Assembly: GCF_009827305.1 (NCBI RefSeq) | Contig: NZ_WTYJ01000001.1 | Coordinates: 372,001 to 436,000 of the forward strand | Direction of reading: 5' to 3' | Length of the DNA stretch: 64,000 nucleotides | Origin: Croceibacterium xixiisoli | GTDB lineage: Bacteria > Pseudomonadota > Alphaproteobacteria > Sphingomonadales > Sphingomonadaceae | Part shown: in pieces, positions 24,933 through 33,435 of the stretch | Layout: each line of letters starts with the position of its first letter | How positions within the stretch are numbered: position 1 is the first letter of the stretch | Made by a program: the position numbers and the translations under genes | The notes under the pieces: generated by a model | What the model was told of the DNA's origin: nothing | The model's input: the letters and a program-made list of their open reading frames with translations, nothing else | Databases searched by the model: none

Positions 24933-25418
24933 TCAGCCTTGCAGCATTTGTCCAATCCGGCCCTGCCAATATTCGGCCTCCTCGCGGTGGGCGAAATCGC
25001 ACATCTCCGCCACCGGCCATTGCGGCAGGCGCCACCGCAGGATCGGATAGGGGCCATCCTCGCTGTCGCGCATGATCAATTCGGGCGGCTGCATGCCGGC
25101 GAAGGGGTAGCAATCCCGGCGGCGATACACCGGCCCGCGCATGATGCGGGTGATCTCGCGCCGCTCTGCATCGATCCTTAGCTCGGTCGCGCTGGACAGG
25201 CCGATCAGGATGAAAACGCAGCCGATCACCGGCGGCACCGCGATGCACAGCACCACCACCAGCAGCGTAGGTGACCACTGGCTCCAGTCGGCATGGATGA
25301 TGAAGGGAGCCGGGATCACGGTGGCGATCCCCAGGCCCAGAAACACGGCAAATATGCGAAGCATCAGCGGCAGCGGCTTCTGCAGGACGATGATGCTGTG
25401 CCGATCCTCGCTGATCAT
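24933..25418 (-). CDS. membrane protein with two helices, unknown function
   Basis: The 161-residue protein has two hydrophobic helices (about residues 18-41 and 49-74) and a cytoplasmic-looking C-terminal part with EITRIMRGPVYRRRDCYPF and FAHREEAEYWQGRIGQM. It has no signal peptide. I recognise no family. It sits between the siderophore-interacting gene and the methyltransferase on the same strand, with 25 bases to the Fur-type box, which lies downstream of it. Confidence 0.7.
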   Translation of the reverse strand: MISEDRHSIIVLQKPLPLMLRIFAVFLGLGIATVIPAPFIIHADWSQWSPTLLVVVLCIAVPPVIGCVFILIGLSSATELRIDAERREITRIMRGPVYRRRDCYPFAGMQPPELIMRDSEDGPYPILRWRLPQWPVAEMCDFAHREEAEYWQGRIGQMLQG

Positions 25419-25457
25419 GCCCGCCTGATAGCAGGCAAAGGTAAGCGAATTGCCTTC

Positions 25458-26252
25458 TCAGGCTGGTTCGGCGGCGATCACATAATCATGCCCATGGCTG
25501 ATGCTGCCCTCGCGCGCGATATGGTCCAGCGCCGCTTGGCGCAGTGTCTCGCCACTGGCGCGCAGCGCGCGGGCCAGATTGCGGTCGGCCAGTCCTTCCA
25601 GCCGGGGCAGGCACATGTCGATCTGGCTGTTCACGAACCGCGCCTTGTAACGGATCGGAAAGCGCTGCGCCGCCAGCACCTTGAAACCTGACGCCTCCAG
25701 ATGATCGGCCACCCATTCGGCCGGATATTCGCGATAGGGCTGATCGTCGCTCAGCAGCAGGCAGGAATCGCGATAGCGGCCAATCTGCCGCACCAGCCTG
25801 GCCGCCGGGTCATCGGCCGGTTGGTTCACATAGGGCGCCAGGCCGATGAAATAGAGCCGGCTGCCGGTCAGCGGCCGCAGCCGGGCCAGCAGTCGGTGCT
25901 GATAGAAGGGGGCAAAACCCTCGATTGCGCCCAGCAGATAATCGGCCAGCACCGTGTCATAGCGCTCATCGGCCAGCAGCGCGGGATCGGCCCAATTGCC
26001 CAGCACGATCCGGTCCTGTGGTCGCCGTACCCGCTCCACCGCATCGCGCACCTGCATGGCATGGCGCTGCGCCCCGCTGACGGCGGTCCAGCGCTCGGTC
26101 GTCAGCCCCGCCACCCAGCCTATCGAATTGGTACCGGTGCCGGCATCCAGCAGGCTGCCCCAGGGGCGGTCACCCTGCAGGCTTTCGATATAGCGAAACA
26201 GGGCGGACGGCTTGCGTGCTGATGCAATTGCCGGGGCCGGGGTGGCAGTCAT
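25458..26252 (-). CDS. class I SAM-dependent methyltransferase-like protein
   Basis: The 264-residue protein has a Rossmann-type motif I, LLDAGTGTNSIGWV, near residues 34-47, an acidic end of strand 3 (IVLGNWADPALL) and a post-motif YDTVLADYLLGAIEGF. This resembles class I methyltransferases, with methylation the likely activity but no known substrate. It starts 60 bases after the stop of the ZnuD-like receptor on the same strand, which suggests cotranscription under zinc control. A conserved C-terminal RYKARFVNSQIDMCLP segment is unlike the common families. Confidence 0.75.
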   Translation of the reverse strand: MTATPAPAIASARKPSALFRYIESLQGDRPWGSLLDAGTGTNSIGWVAGLTTERWTAVSGAQRHAMQVRDAVERVRRPQDRIVLGNWADPALLADERYDTVLADYLLGAIEGFAPFYQHRLLARLRPLTGSRLYFIGLAPYVNQPADDPAARLVRQIGRYRDSCLLLSDDQPYREYPAEWVADHLEASGFKVLAAQRFPIRYKARFVNSQIDMCLPRLEGLADRNLARALRASGETLRQAALDHIAREGSISHGHDYVIAAEPA

Positions 26253-26312
26253 GCAAATCCTTCAAAAAGGGGGAGGGCGCGATTGCGCGCGCCCTCCAAC
26301 CTCATTCACCGA

Positions 26313-28358
26313 TCAGAAGTTGGTGCGCAAACCGAACACCACATTCCGGCCCCGCAGTGGCGACGCGTTCTTGATGAAGGATGCGTGGTTGAACGCCAGC
26401 TCATTGGTCAGATTGGTGCCGCGCACGAACAGTTCGGCATTGGCGACCGGGCCCAGATCGGTGCGCCAGGCCAGCGTGGCATTGACCATGTTATACCCCG
26501 GCGTGCGGGTTTCGAACTCGGCGATGTCGCCCTGTTCGAACACGCGGTAATATTCGACATCGCCATGCAGCGGGCCCCACTGGCCATCGGCGCGGGCCCC
26601 CAGCCGGGCGGCCGGAATGCGCGGCAGATTGCCCAGATCGTCCTTCAGCTTGGCGCGGACATAATCGCCAAACACGGTGACGCCGAAATCGGGGGTGATT
26701 TGCTGGCGGATTTCGCCATCCACGCCCGTGAAGGTGGCGTCGGCGGCGGTGTAGCGGATCAGGCGGAAATCCTCGAACTGATCCAGCGTGTTGGCGAAGA
26801 TGTAATTGTCGAATTCCTGGTGATAGGCGCCCACGGTGAAGGTGGTGTTGCCCGCCGTCTTGCGGAATGTCAGATCCACCGACTTGCCGGTTTCGGTCTC
26901 CAGCGTGGCCGTGCCCAGCTCATAGGTGTTGGTCGCCAGATGCACGCCGCGGGCATAGAGTTCCTGCACATTGGGTGCGCGCTGCGACCGGGCGAGCGAC
27001 AGGGCCAGCGAATAATCGCCGCCGATATCCCACACCGCCGCACCGGAAAAGGAGAACGGCCGGTGATCCACCCTGCGATCCAGCGTGGTTTCGATCGTCT
27101 GCCATTCCTGCCGTGCGGCCAGTTCGAACCGGACCGGGCCCGCCTGCAGCGTTTCCATCAGGAACACCGCAGTGTTGCTGGTTTCGCTTTCCGGCAGGAA
27201 GGCTTCGGTGCCGATTGCGCTGAAATCGCTGCCCGAATGCTGGAACCCGATGACCCCGCGCAGGCCGGCGATGGGCTTGTGCGCGATTTCCAGCCGCAGA
27301 TCATGCGCGGTATTTTTGAAGGTGGTGGCCACTTCATCATGCTCGATTTCGTCATGCACGTAATCGGTGAAGGACAGCCGCAGCCGTGCGCGTTCGATGC
27401 CGGGCAGGACATCGCGATATTCGCCGCGAATGTCGAACCGGTCGCTGCGCAGCTTCACGAAGGGGATTTCGTCATGTTCATGCTCATGATCGTGGTCGTG
27501 ATCATGGTCGCCATCGTCATGGCTGTGCGATCCGCAATGCAGGCTGCTGCCATGCGGATGGCAGGATTCATAATCATGTGAATGGCCTGGCAGGCCGTAT
27601 TCGCTGTTCTGCCTGGTGTAGGCCACACCCAGATAGCCCTGCGATCCCACCCAGGATGCGCCCGCGCTGAAGGTGGATGTTTCGTTGTAGGATCCATCGA
27701 CATGCCGTTCGCCGAAGCTGTTGGGCACGCGGTAATCGTCCGAACTGCGGTGGACGCCTTCCACATGGAACGCCAGCGGGCCGACCCCGGCGGTGAGCCC
27801 GCCGACCAGCGACCGTTCGCTGTCGCCCGTGCCGATCCGCCCTTCGGCCACGCCGGTCAGGCCGTTTTCCGGCATGGTCGTGGGCACCTTGTCATCCAGC
27901 AGATTGATCGCCCCGCCGATCGCACTGCCGCCGAACAGCAGGGCGGACGGGCCGCGCAGAACCTCGATCCCGCGCAGCAGCAGCGGTTCGGTGGTGATCG
28001 CGTGATCAGGGGAAATCGCGGCGGCATCCTGGATATTGGACCCGTCGGACAGCGCCTGCACGCGCGGCGAAGTCTGCCCGCGCACCACCGGCCGGCTCGC
28101 CCCGCCGCCGAAATTGTCCGAATTCACGCCCGGCAGCCCGGCCAGCGTATCGCCCAGCGTCGCCTGCCGGCGGTGGACCAGATCGTCCTGCGTCAGCGTG
28201 ATCACCGGGGTCGCGGTTTCGCTTGCCGTCTGGTTGAGCGCCGTCGCCGTGACGACAATGGGGGCTTCACCCTCGCGCGTCGCATCTTCGGCATGGGCGA
28301 ACTGCGGGATCATGGCCGATGCGGAAACGGCGGAGAGGAGAAGAACACGAATTTTCAC
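26313..28358 (-). CDS. znuD: TonB-dependent receptor, ZnuD-like (zinc), with His-rich loop
   Basis: This 681-residue outer-membrane receptor has a signal peptide (VKIRVLLLSAVSASA ... FAHA), a plug with PVITLTQDDLVHRRQATLGD, TLAGLPGVNSDNFGGGASRP and IEVLRGPSALLFGG, and a barrel ending in VFGLRTNF. An extracellular loop carries repeated His/Asp, including CHPHGSSLHCGSHSHDD and DHDHDHEHEHDE, typical of zinc-importing ZnuD receptors. The GTG at 28358 is the start because it begins the signal peptide and follows AAGGGG by six bases. A Zur-type palindrome lies 38 bases upstream, shared with the divergent MerC gene. Confidence 0.9.
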   Translation of the reverse strand: MKIRVLLLSAVSASAMIPQFAHAEDATREGEAPIVVTATALNQTASETATPVITLTQDDLVHRRQATLGDTLAGLPGVNSDNFGGGASRPVVRGQTSPRVQALSDGSNIQDAAAISPDHAITTEPLLLRGIEVLRGPSALLFGGSAIGGAINLLDDKVPTTMPENGLTGVAEGRIGTGDSERSLVGGLTAGVGPLAFHVEGVHRSSDDYRVPNSFGERHVDGSYNETSTFSAGASWVGSQGYLGVAYTRQNSEYGLPGHSHDYESCHPHGSSLHCGSHSHDDGDHDHDHDHEHEHDEIPFVKLRSDRFDIRGEYRDVLPGIERARLRLSFTDYVHDEIEHDEVATTFKNTAHDLRLEIAHKPIAGLRGVIGFQHSGSDFSAIGTEAFLPESETSNTAVFLMETLQAGPVRFELAARQEWQTIETTLDRRVDHRPFSFSGAAVWDIGGDYSLALSLARSQRAPNVQELYARGVHLATNTYELGTATLETETGKSVDLTFRKTAGNTTFTVGAYHQEFDNYIFANTLDQFEDFRLIRYTAADATFTGVDGEIRQQITPDFGVTVFGDYVRAKLKDDLGNLPRIPAARLGARADGQWGPLHGDVEYYRVFEQGDIAEFETRTPGYNMVNATLAWRTDLGPVANAELFVRGTNLTNELAFNHASFIKNASPLRGRNVVFGLRTNF

Positions 28359-28395
28359 AAATGGCCCCTTTGAAACATCAGGTGACGGCCTCATA

Positions 28396-28410
28396 TGATA
28401 CAGTATAACA
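28396..28410. promoter_or_regulatory. Zur-type box between znuD-like and merC-like genes
   Basis: TGATACAGTATAACA is an imperfect 7-1-7 palindrome resembling Zur sites (TGTTATA-type arms). It lies between the divergent znuD-like gene (start 28358) and the MerC-like gene (start 28431), in an AT-rich spot. The His-rich receptor makes zinc the expected signal. Confidence 0.6.
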
Positions 28411-28430
28411 TCGCTCAAGGGGCAATATCG

Positions 28431-28856
28431 ATGAATGGCGTGAATCCTGCAAACCGTGACAAATTGGCCAATCGACGGACAAATATGGTCGAAGGCGCTG
28501 CGGTTTCCGCTTCGCTGTTGTGTTTGCTGCACTGCATTGCCCTGCCGCTCCTGCTGTTGCTGCTGCCGGGCATGCTGGGGCTGTTCGCCCAGTCGGAAGC
28601 GTTCCATTTTGCCGCGCTGGCGCTGGTTATCCCCTCTGCTCTCGCCGCCTTCGCGCTGGGTTACCGCCGCCATCGCAAATTGCTGCCGCCCCTGCTTGGC
28701 GTGATCGGCGTCGCCAGCCTGGTCGCAGCGCTGCTGCCGGGGCAGGCGGAGGGGGCCGAAACCCTGATCACGGTCATGGGCAGCGCGCTGCTGGTCGCCG
28801 GCCATGCGCTGAACTGGCGCCTTCGTGCGCAGGCAGCGCGTTCTCCTGCGCACTGA
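28431..28856 (+). CDS. MerC-family small membrane protein
   Basis: The 141-residue protein has four helices and the MerC-type start VEGAAVSASLLCLLHCIALP, with two Cys in the first helix. MerC proteins carry metal ions across the inner membrane in mercury operons; homologues beside zinc receptors are common and probably move zinc. The ATG at 28431 has AAGGGG eight bases before it; the frame is also open back to 28395 but that start would sit in the regulatory box. It shares the Zur-type palindrome with znuD. Confidence 0.8.
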   Translation: MNGVNPANRDKLANRRTNMVEGAAVSASLLCLLHCIALPLLLLLLPGMLGLFAQSEAFHFAALALVIPSALAAFALGYRRHRKLLPPLLGVIGVASLVAALLPGQAEGAETLITVMGSALLVAGHALNWRLRAQAARSPAH

Positions 28857-28937
28857 TACGCAGGTCTGGCGCGAACCCTCCCGATAAACTACCTGTAGGG
28901 GTAACGAGGATAACGACAATCATTTCAAGGTAGAACG

Positions 28938-29648
28938 ATGGCGGCACCCAATATTCTGATCGTGGAGGACGATCCGCCCATCCGCACGCTGACCGCCCGC
29001 GCCCTACAGGAAAACGGCTACAACGTCCGCATGGTCGGCACCGCCCCGCAGATGTGGGATGCGCTGCGTGCAGCCCCGGCCGATCTGCTGCTGCTGGATG
29101 TGATGTTGCCCGGTACATCGGGCATAGATCTGTGCCGCGAAGTGCGCCGCACCAGCGATGTGCCGATCATCTTCGTGTCGGCCAAAGGCAGCGAGATCGA
29201 CCGGGTCATCGGCCTGGAAATGGGCGCGGATGACTATCTGGCGAAGCCCTTCGGCGTGCGCGAGCTGATCGCCCGGGTGCGGTCCGTCCTGCGCCGCCAT
29301 TCGGTGGAGGGCGCCCCGGTCGATCGCAATCGGGGGGAACTGCATTTCAACGGCTGGGTCGCCAATCTGCCCCGCCGCCAGCTGACTTCCCCCGATGGTG
29401 CCGCCGTGGAATTGACCGGCGCGGAATTCGATCTGCTGGTCACGCTGTGCGACAATGCCCAGCGCGTGCTGGCGCGTGAGCGGTTGATCGAACTGTCGCG
29501 CACGCGGCTGGGGGACAGCTCGGATCGCAGCATCGATGTGCTGGTCAGCCGGCTACGGCGCAAGCTTTCGACTGAAACCGAACCCGCCCCGATCATCACC
29601 GTGCGCGGTGTGGGCTACATGATGAATGTGCCGGTGGAACGTTTTTGA
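28938..29648 (+). CDS. OmpR-type response regulator
   Basis: The 236-residue protein has a receiver domain with acidic pocket EDDPP, phospho-acceptor Asp54 (LLLLDVMLPG), the switch Ser in FVSAKG and Lys in AKPFGVREL. A winged-helix domain follows, with ELTGAEFDLLVTLCDN and a SDRSIDVLVSRLRRKLS recognition helix. It is paired with the histidine kinase, overlapping by four bases (TTGA). The signal and target genes are unknown; the carbonic anhydrase/SulP pair lies just downstream. Confidence 0.93.
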   Translation: MAAPNILIVEDDPPIRTLTARALQENGYNVRMVGTAPQMWDALRAAPADLLLLDVMLPGTSGIDLCREVRRTSDVPIIFVSAKGSEIDRVIGLEMGADDYLAKPFGVRELIARVRSVLRRHSVEGAPVDRNRGELHFNGWVANLPRRQLTSPDGAAVELTGAEFDLLVTLCDNAQRVLARERLIELSRTRLGDSSDRSIDVLVSRLRRKLSTETEPAPIITVRGVGYMMNVPVERF

Positions 29649-30970
29649 AGCATCTGCACGACAATGCCATGGGGCTGGTGGGCCAGATCGTCGCGATCCT
29701 GTTCGTGACGATCCTGCTCGACAGCGCCGCCAGCACATTCCTCTATGAACGCGCCAGCCAGTTTTCCATTGATGGCGACAAGGCGCGCCGCCTGTCCGAA
29801 CATCTGGTGTTGTCCGCCCGGCTGATCGAAAAGGCGCCTGAAGCCGAACGCAAGACCGTTGCCGAGGAACTGACCACCACCCGCTACCATCTGGTGTGGA
29901 CGGAAAATCAGCCCAGGGTTCCCCATATTTCCCCCCTGCTGACCTTCATCAGCCGCCAGGTGGTTGAATGGGAACCGGAACTGCGCAACCGCAATCTCAA
30001 GCTCTATCTGCGCACGGCCGATGAAAACAGCTCGATCGTTGGCGCCATGCGGCTGCGTGATGGCAGCTGGCTCAGTTTCAGCGCCAAGGATCATATCCAT
30101 CAGCTGGATCTCACCTTCGGCCGGATCATCGCCTCGCTGGTGCCGGCTGTCGCGCTGATCGTGCTGGGCAGCATCATGATCCGCCAGACGCTGAGACCGA
30201 TGCGCGAAGTGGCGGTGGCGGCCGAAACGATTGGGGAGGGGGTGTTCAAGCCGATTCCGGTGCGCGGGCCGAAGGAAGTGCGGGAGGTGGTGAGCGCCTT
30301 CAACAGCATGCAGGAACGGATCGACCAGCTGATTTCCGATCGCATGCTCGCCCTGGCGGCCGTGGGCCATGATTTCCGTACGCCGCTGGCGCGGCTGCGC
30401 CTGCGCGCCGATGCCATCGGCAATGAGGAAATCAGCCACGATATCGAACAGGATATCGGGGAGATGGAGCAGATGATCGACAGCTTGCTCGCCTATCTTT
30501 CCGGGGAGGAAGCGACCGAGGCGGAGCCCGTTTCGCTCAACGATCTGGCGGTGCTCTGCGCCACGCTGATCGATACGGCCAGCGATCAGGGCTTCGATGC
30601 GATCTATGACGGGCCTGACCATTTCGCTGCCCTGTTGCGCCCGCTGGCGATCAAGCGGGCCCTGTCCAACCTGATCAACAATGCGCTGCATTTCGGCAGC
30701 CAGGTGGAACTCCGGCTCAGCACGGCCGACGGCGTCATTTCGATGGAGGTCAGCGATGATGGCCCCGGCATTCCGGAGGAACATCGCGAACATGTGCTGA
30801 CGCCTTTCGTGCGGTTGGACGTGGCCCGGTCGCGCAACACCGAAGGATTCGGGCTGGGTTTGCCGATCGTGGACCGGATCGGTCGCTTCCATGGCGGCCG
30901 ATTGACCCTGGGGGACAGTCATCTCGGTGGGTTGAGCGCCCGGCTCGACATACCGATTCAGCAGCAATAA
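29645..30970 (+). CDS. sensor histidine kinase
   Basis: The 441-residue kinase has two transmembrane helices (about 10-30 and 158-180), a periplasmic sensor between them, a HAMP-like linker (LRPMREVAVAAETIGEGVFK), a HisKA motif GHDFRTPLARLRLRAD with phospho-His242, an N box (RALSNLINNALHFG) and G boxes (DDGPGIPEE, GFGLGLPIVDRI). The start is TTG at 29645, overlapping the regulator stop; the first ATG is at 29669. It is the partner of the OmpR-type regulator. The sensor has no recognised ligand domain. Confidence 0.93.
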   Translation: MKHLHDNAMGLVGQIVAILFVTILLDSAASTFLYERASQFSIDGDKARRLSEHLVLSARLIEKAPEAERKTVAEELTTTRYHLVWTENQPRVPHISPLLTFISRQVVEWEPELRNRNLKLYLRTADENSSIVGAMRLRDGSWLSFSAKDHIHQLDLTFGRIIASLVPAVALIVLGSIMIRQTLRPMREVAVAAETIGEGVFKPIPVRGPKEVREVVSAFNSMQERIDQLISDRMLALAAVGHDFRTPLARLRLRADAIGNEEISHDIEQDIGEMEQMIDSLLAYLSGEEATEAEPVSLNDLAVLCATLIDTASDQGFDAIYDGPDHFAALLRPLAIKRALSNLINNALHFGSQVELRLSTADGVISMEVSDDGPGIPEEHREHVLTPFVRLDVARSRNTEGFGLGLPIVDRIGRFHGGRLTLGDSHLGGLSARLDIPIQQQ

Positions 30971-31045
30971 TTCGTTACAAGCACGCTGCGCCGCAGCAAA
31001 GTTCCTGTCCGATATATGTGAAATCAAACTCGGAGGAGTGATTTC

Positions 31046-31747
31046 ATGAACGAACTGATCGGACGCGTTTTTGACTTTGAAAAGCTCGTCTTCCCGAGCC
31101 GCAACGATCTTTACGCCAAGCTCGTCGCCAACGGCCAGAGCCCTAAGGCGCTGATGATTTCCTGCGCCGACAGCCGCGTCGTGCCGGAACAGATCATGCA
31201 GGCCGATCCGGGTGACCTGTTCGTCTGCCGCAACGCCGGCAACATCGTTCCCGCCTTCGCCACCCAGAATGGCGGCGTGTCCTCTACCGTGGAATATGCG
31301 GTTGCGGCGCTGGGCGTGCGCGACATCATCGTGTGCGGCCATTCGGACTGCGGCGCGATGAAGGCGCTGATGAACCCGCACATGCTCGAAGGTATGCCGA
31401 ATGTCGCGGCCTGGCTGCGTCACAGCCATGCTGCCGAACATGTCGTGCGCACCGGCTACAAGGATCTCGACGGCGCCGAACAGATCCGCGCTGCCAGCCT
31501 GGAAAACATCGTGGTCCAGCTCGCCCACCTGCGCACCCACCCCTCGGTTGCCGCTGGCATCGCGCGCGGTGAAATCTCGCTGCACGGCTGGTTCGTGGAC
31601 ATTCACAATGGCGTGATGCTGGGCCTGGATGGCTCAACCGGCCAGTTTGTCCAGCTGAGCGCGGATGATGAACTGCCCGTGGCCCTGCCGGCCAGCGAAC
31701 GCCTGGCGATGAACCAGGTCCGGGTCGAGCTGGAAGCTGCTCAGTGA
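31046..31747 (+). CDS. beta-class carbonic anhydrase
   Basis: The 233-residue zinc enzyme interconverts CO2 and bicarbonate. Zinc ligands are Cys in ISCADSRVVPEQIM near residue 41, and His and Cys in CGHSDCGAMKALM near residue 97-101; the Asp-Arg dyad of ADSR is present. A GGAGGAG-type ribosome site precedes it. It overlaps the following SulP gene by four bases (GTGA), so the two proteins are made together, a classic arrangement for bicarbonate uptake and use. Confidence 0.95.
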   Translation: MNELIGRVFDFEKLVFPSRNDLYAKLVANGQSPKALMISCADSRVVPEQIMQADPGDLFVCRNAGNIVPAFATQNGGVSSTVEYAVAALGVRDIIVCGHSDCGAMKALMNPHMLEGMPNVAAWLRHSHAAEHVVRTGYKDLDGAEQIRAASLENIVVQLAHLRTHPSVAAGIARGEISLHGWFVDIHNGVMLGLDGSTGQFVQLSADDELPVALPASERLAMNQVRVELEAAQ

Positions 31748-33270
31748 CAGCACAGGGTGTCGCTGCGGGGCCGCGCCTCGCAACTGACACCCTGTTGAGG
31801 GATTTCACGGCATCGATCGTGGTGTTCCTGGTGGCGATGCCCCTGTGCATGGGCATCGCCGTCGCTTCCGGCCTGCCGCCGGAAAAGGGCCTGATTACCG
31901 GCATCATCGGCGGCATCGTCGTCGGTTGGCTGGCCGGTTCCCCCCTGCAGGTCAGCGGCCCGGCGGCCGGGCTTGCGGTCATCGTTTTCGAACTGATCAG
32001 CACTCAGGGCATCGCCGCGCTGGGCCCGATTCTGATCATTGCCGGCATCATTCAGTTTGCAGCCGGTTCCTTCCGGCTCGGCGGCTGGTTCCGGGCGATA
32101 TCGCCCGCCGTGGTGCATGGCATGTTGGCCGGCATCGGGGTGATGATCGTGATCGGCCAGTTTCATGTGCTGTTCGATGCCGAACCGCTGGCCAATGGTA
32201 TCGAGAACATCATCGCCATGCCCGGGCGCGTTCTGGGTCTGGATGCCACGAATCCGACCGCCAATGAAATGGCCCTGGTGGTCGCCGGCATCACCATCGT
32301 CATCATGCTCGGCTGGGAAAAATGGCGCCCGCCATCGCTGCGCCTGATCCCCGGCGCGCTGCTCGGAGTGATGGCCGGCACGCTGACCGCCATGGTGTTC
32401 CAGATGGATGTGGCGCGGGTCGCGGTGCCGGATTCGATCATCGCCGCCATCGATCCACCGGATGGTGGCATGCTGGCGCTGTTTGGCGATCCGGCGATCC
32501 TGGCCGCTGGTCTGGCCATCGCCTTCCTCGCCAGCGCCGAAACGCTGCTGTCGGCGGCGGCGGTGGACAAGATGCAGAATGGCGCCCGCAGCGATTACAA
32601 CAAGGAATTGCGCGCCCAGGGCGTGGGCAATCTGCTCTGCGGCGCGGCCGGCGCCCTGCCGATGACCGGGGTGATCGTTCGCTCATCCGCCAATGTGCAG
32701 GCCGGGGCGGTGACCCGCCTGTCGGCGATCCTGCATGGTTGCTGGATCCTGGGCTTCGTGGTGGCGCTGCCCTTCGTCATGCGGGAAATCCCGATGGCGG
32801 TGCTCGGCGCGGTGCTGGTGGTGACGGGCTGGCGGCTGGTGAATCTGGACCATGCGACAGAGATGTTCCGCCATCACGGCTGGTTTCCGGTGGTGATCTG
32901 GGCGACCACGCTGATCCTGGTGGTGGCGGTCGATCTGCTGACCGGCGTGCTGGTGGGAATCGCCTTTTCGCTGGTCGAACTGGTGCCGCATTGGCCGCGC
33001 CTGCGGCTCAATGTCGATCAGCAAGAACATGATGATGAAACGCGCATCAGCCTCGCCGGCTCTGCCACATTTGTGCAGTTGCCCAAGCTCAGCGATGCGC
33101 TCGACAAGGTTCGGACGGACCGCAAGGTGACGGTCGATTGCGGCGAACTGGCCGGAATGGATCACAGCTGCGCGGAACTGATCCGCGACTGGGCTGATCG
33201 GCTCAACGCCCAGCAGTGTCAGGTGACATTGCTGGGGGTGGACGATCGCATGCAGAAGCTTTCCACCTGA
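31744..33270 (+). CDS. SulP-family anion transporter with STAS domain (bicarbonate type)
   Basis: The 508-residue transporter has about 12 membrane helices beginning DFTASIVVFLVAMPLCMGIA, with ISGPAAGL-like VSGPAAGLAVIVFELI, the SulP element ETLLSAAAVDKMQNGARSDY and GAAGALPMTGVIVRSSANVQ. A STAS domain follows (about 415-508). SulP proteins carry sulfate, bicarbonate or dicarboxylates. Coupling with a carbonic anhydrase points to bicarbonate (BicA-like). The start is GTG at 31744, overlapping the upstream stop. Confidence 0.92.
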   Translation: MTAQGVAAGPRLATDTLLRDFTASIVVFLVAMPLCMGIAVASGLPPEKGLITGIIGGIVVGWLAGSPLQVSGPAAGLAVIVFELISTQGIAALGPILIIAGIIQFAAGSFRLGGWFRAISPAVVHGMLAGIGVMIVIGQFHVLFDAEPLANGIENIIAMPGRVLGLDATNPTANEMALVVAGITIVIMLGWEKWRPPSLRLIPGALLGVMAGTLTAMVFQMDVARVAVPDSIIAAIDPPDGGMLALFGDPAILAAGLAIAFLASAETLLSAAAVDKMQNGARSDYNKELRAQGVGNLLCGAAGALPMTGVIVRSSANVQAGAVTRLSAILHGCWILGFVVALPFVMREIPMAVLGAVLVVTGWRLVNLDHATEMFRHHGWFPVVIWATTLILVVAVDLLTGVLVGIAFSLVELVPHWPRLRLNVDQQEHDDETRISLAGSATFVQLPKLSDALDKVRTDRKVTVDCGELAGMDHSCAELIRDWADRLNAQQCQVTLLGVDDRMQKLST

Positions 33271-33390
33271 TGTGACGTGCCAGGCTGATCCAGCCGGTCA
33301 GCAGGGCGCCCATGTCAGGAAGAAATGGATGGGCCGTACTGTCGCAAGGCAGGGCGGCCCATCTTCATAAGAACAAGCTTCGCAGGAGGG

Positions 33391-33430
33391 CGGGTGCGGA
33401 TCGGGCCAAGGCCCGTTTCGCACCCGTTTT
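33391..33430 (+). terminator. terminator after the SulP gene
   Basis: CGGGTGCG pairs with CGCACCCG around an inner CGGGCC/GGCCCG hairpin and is followed by TTTT on the plus strand. It lies between the convergent SulP (ends 33270) and pyk (ends 33436) genes. A second stem, GATGGGCCG/CGGCCCATC, lies just before at about 33328-33363. Confidence 0.6.
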
Positions 33431-33435
33431 CGCGA

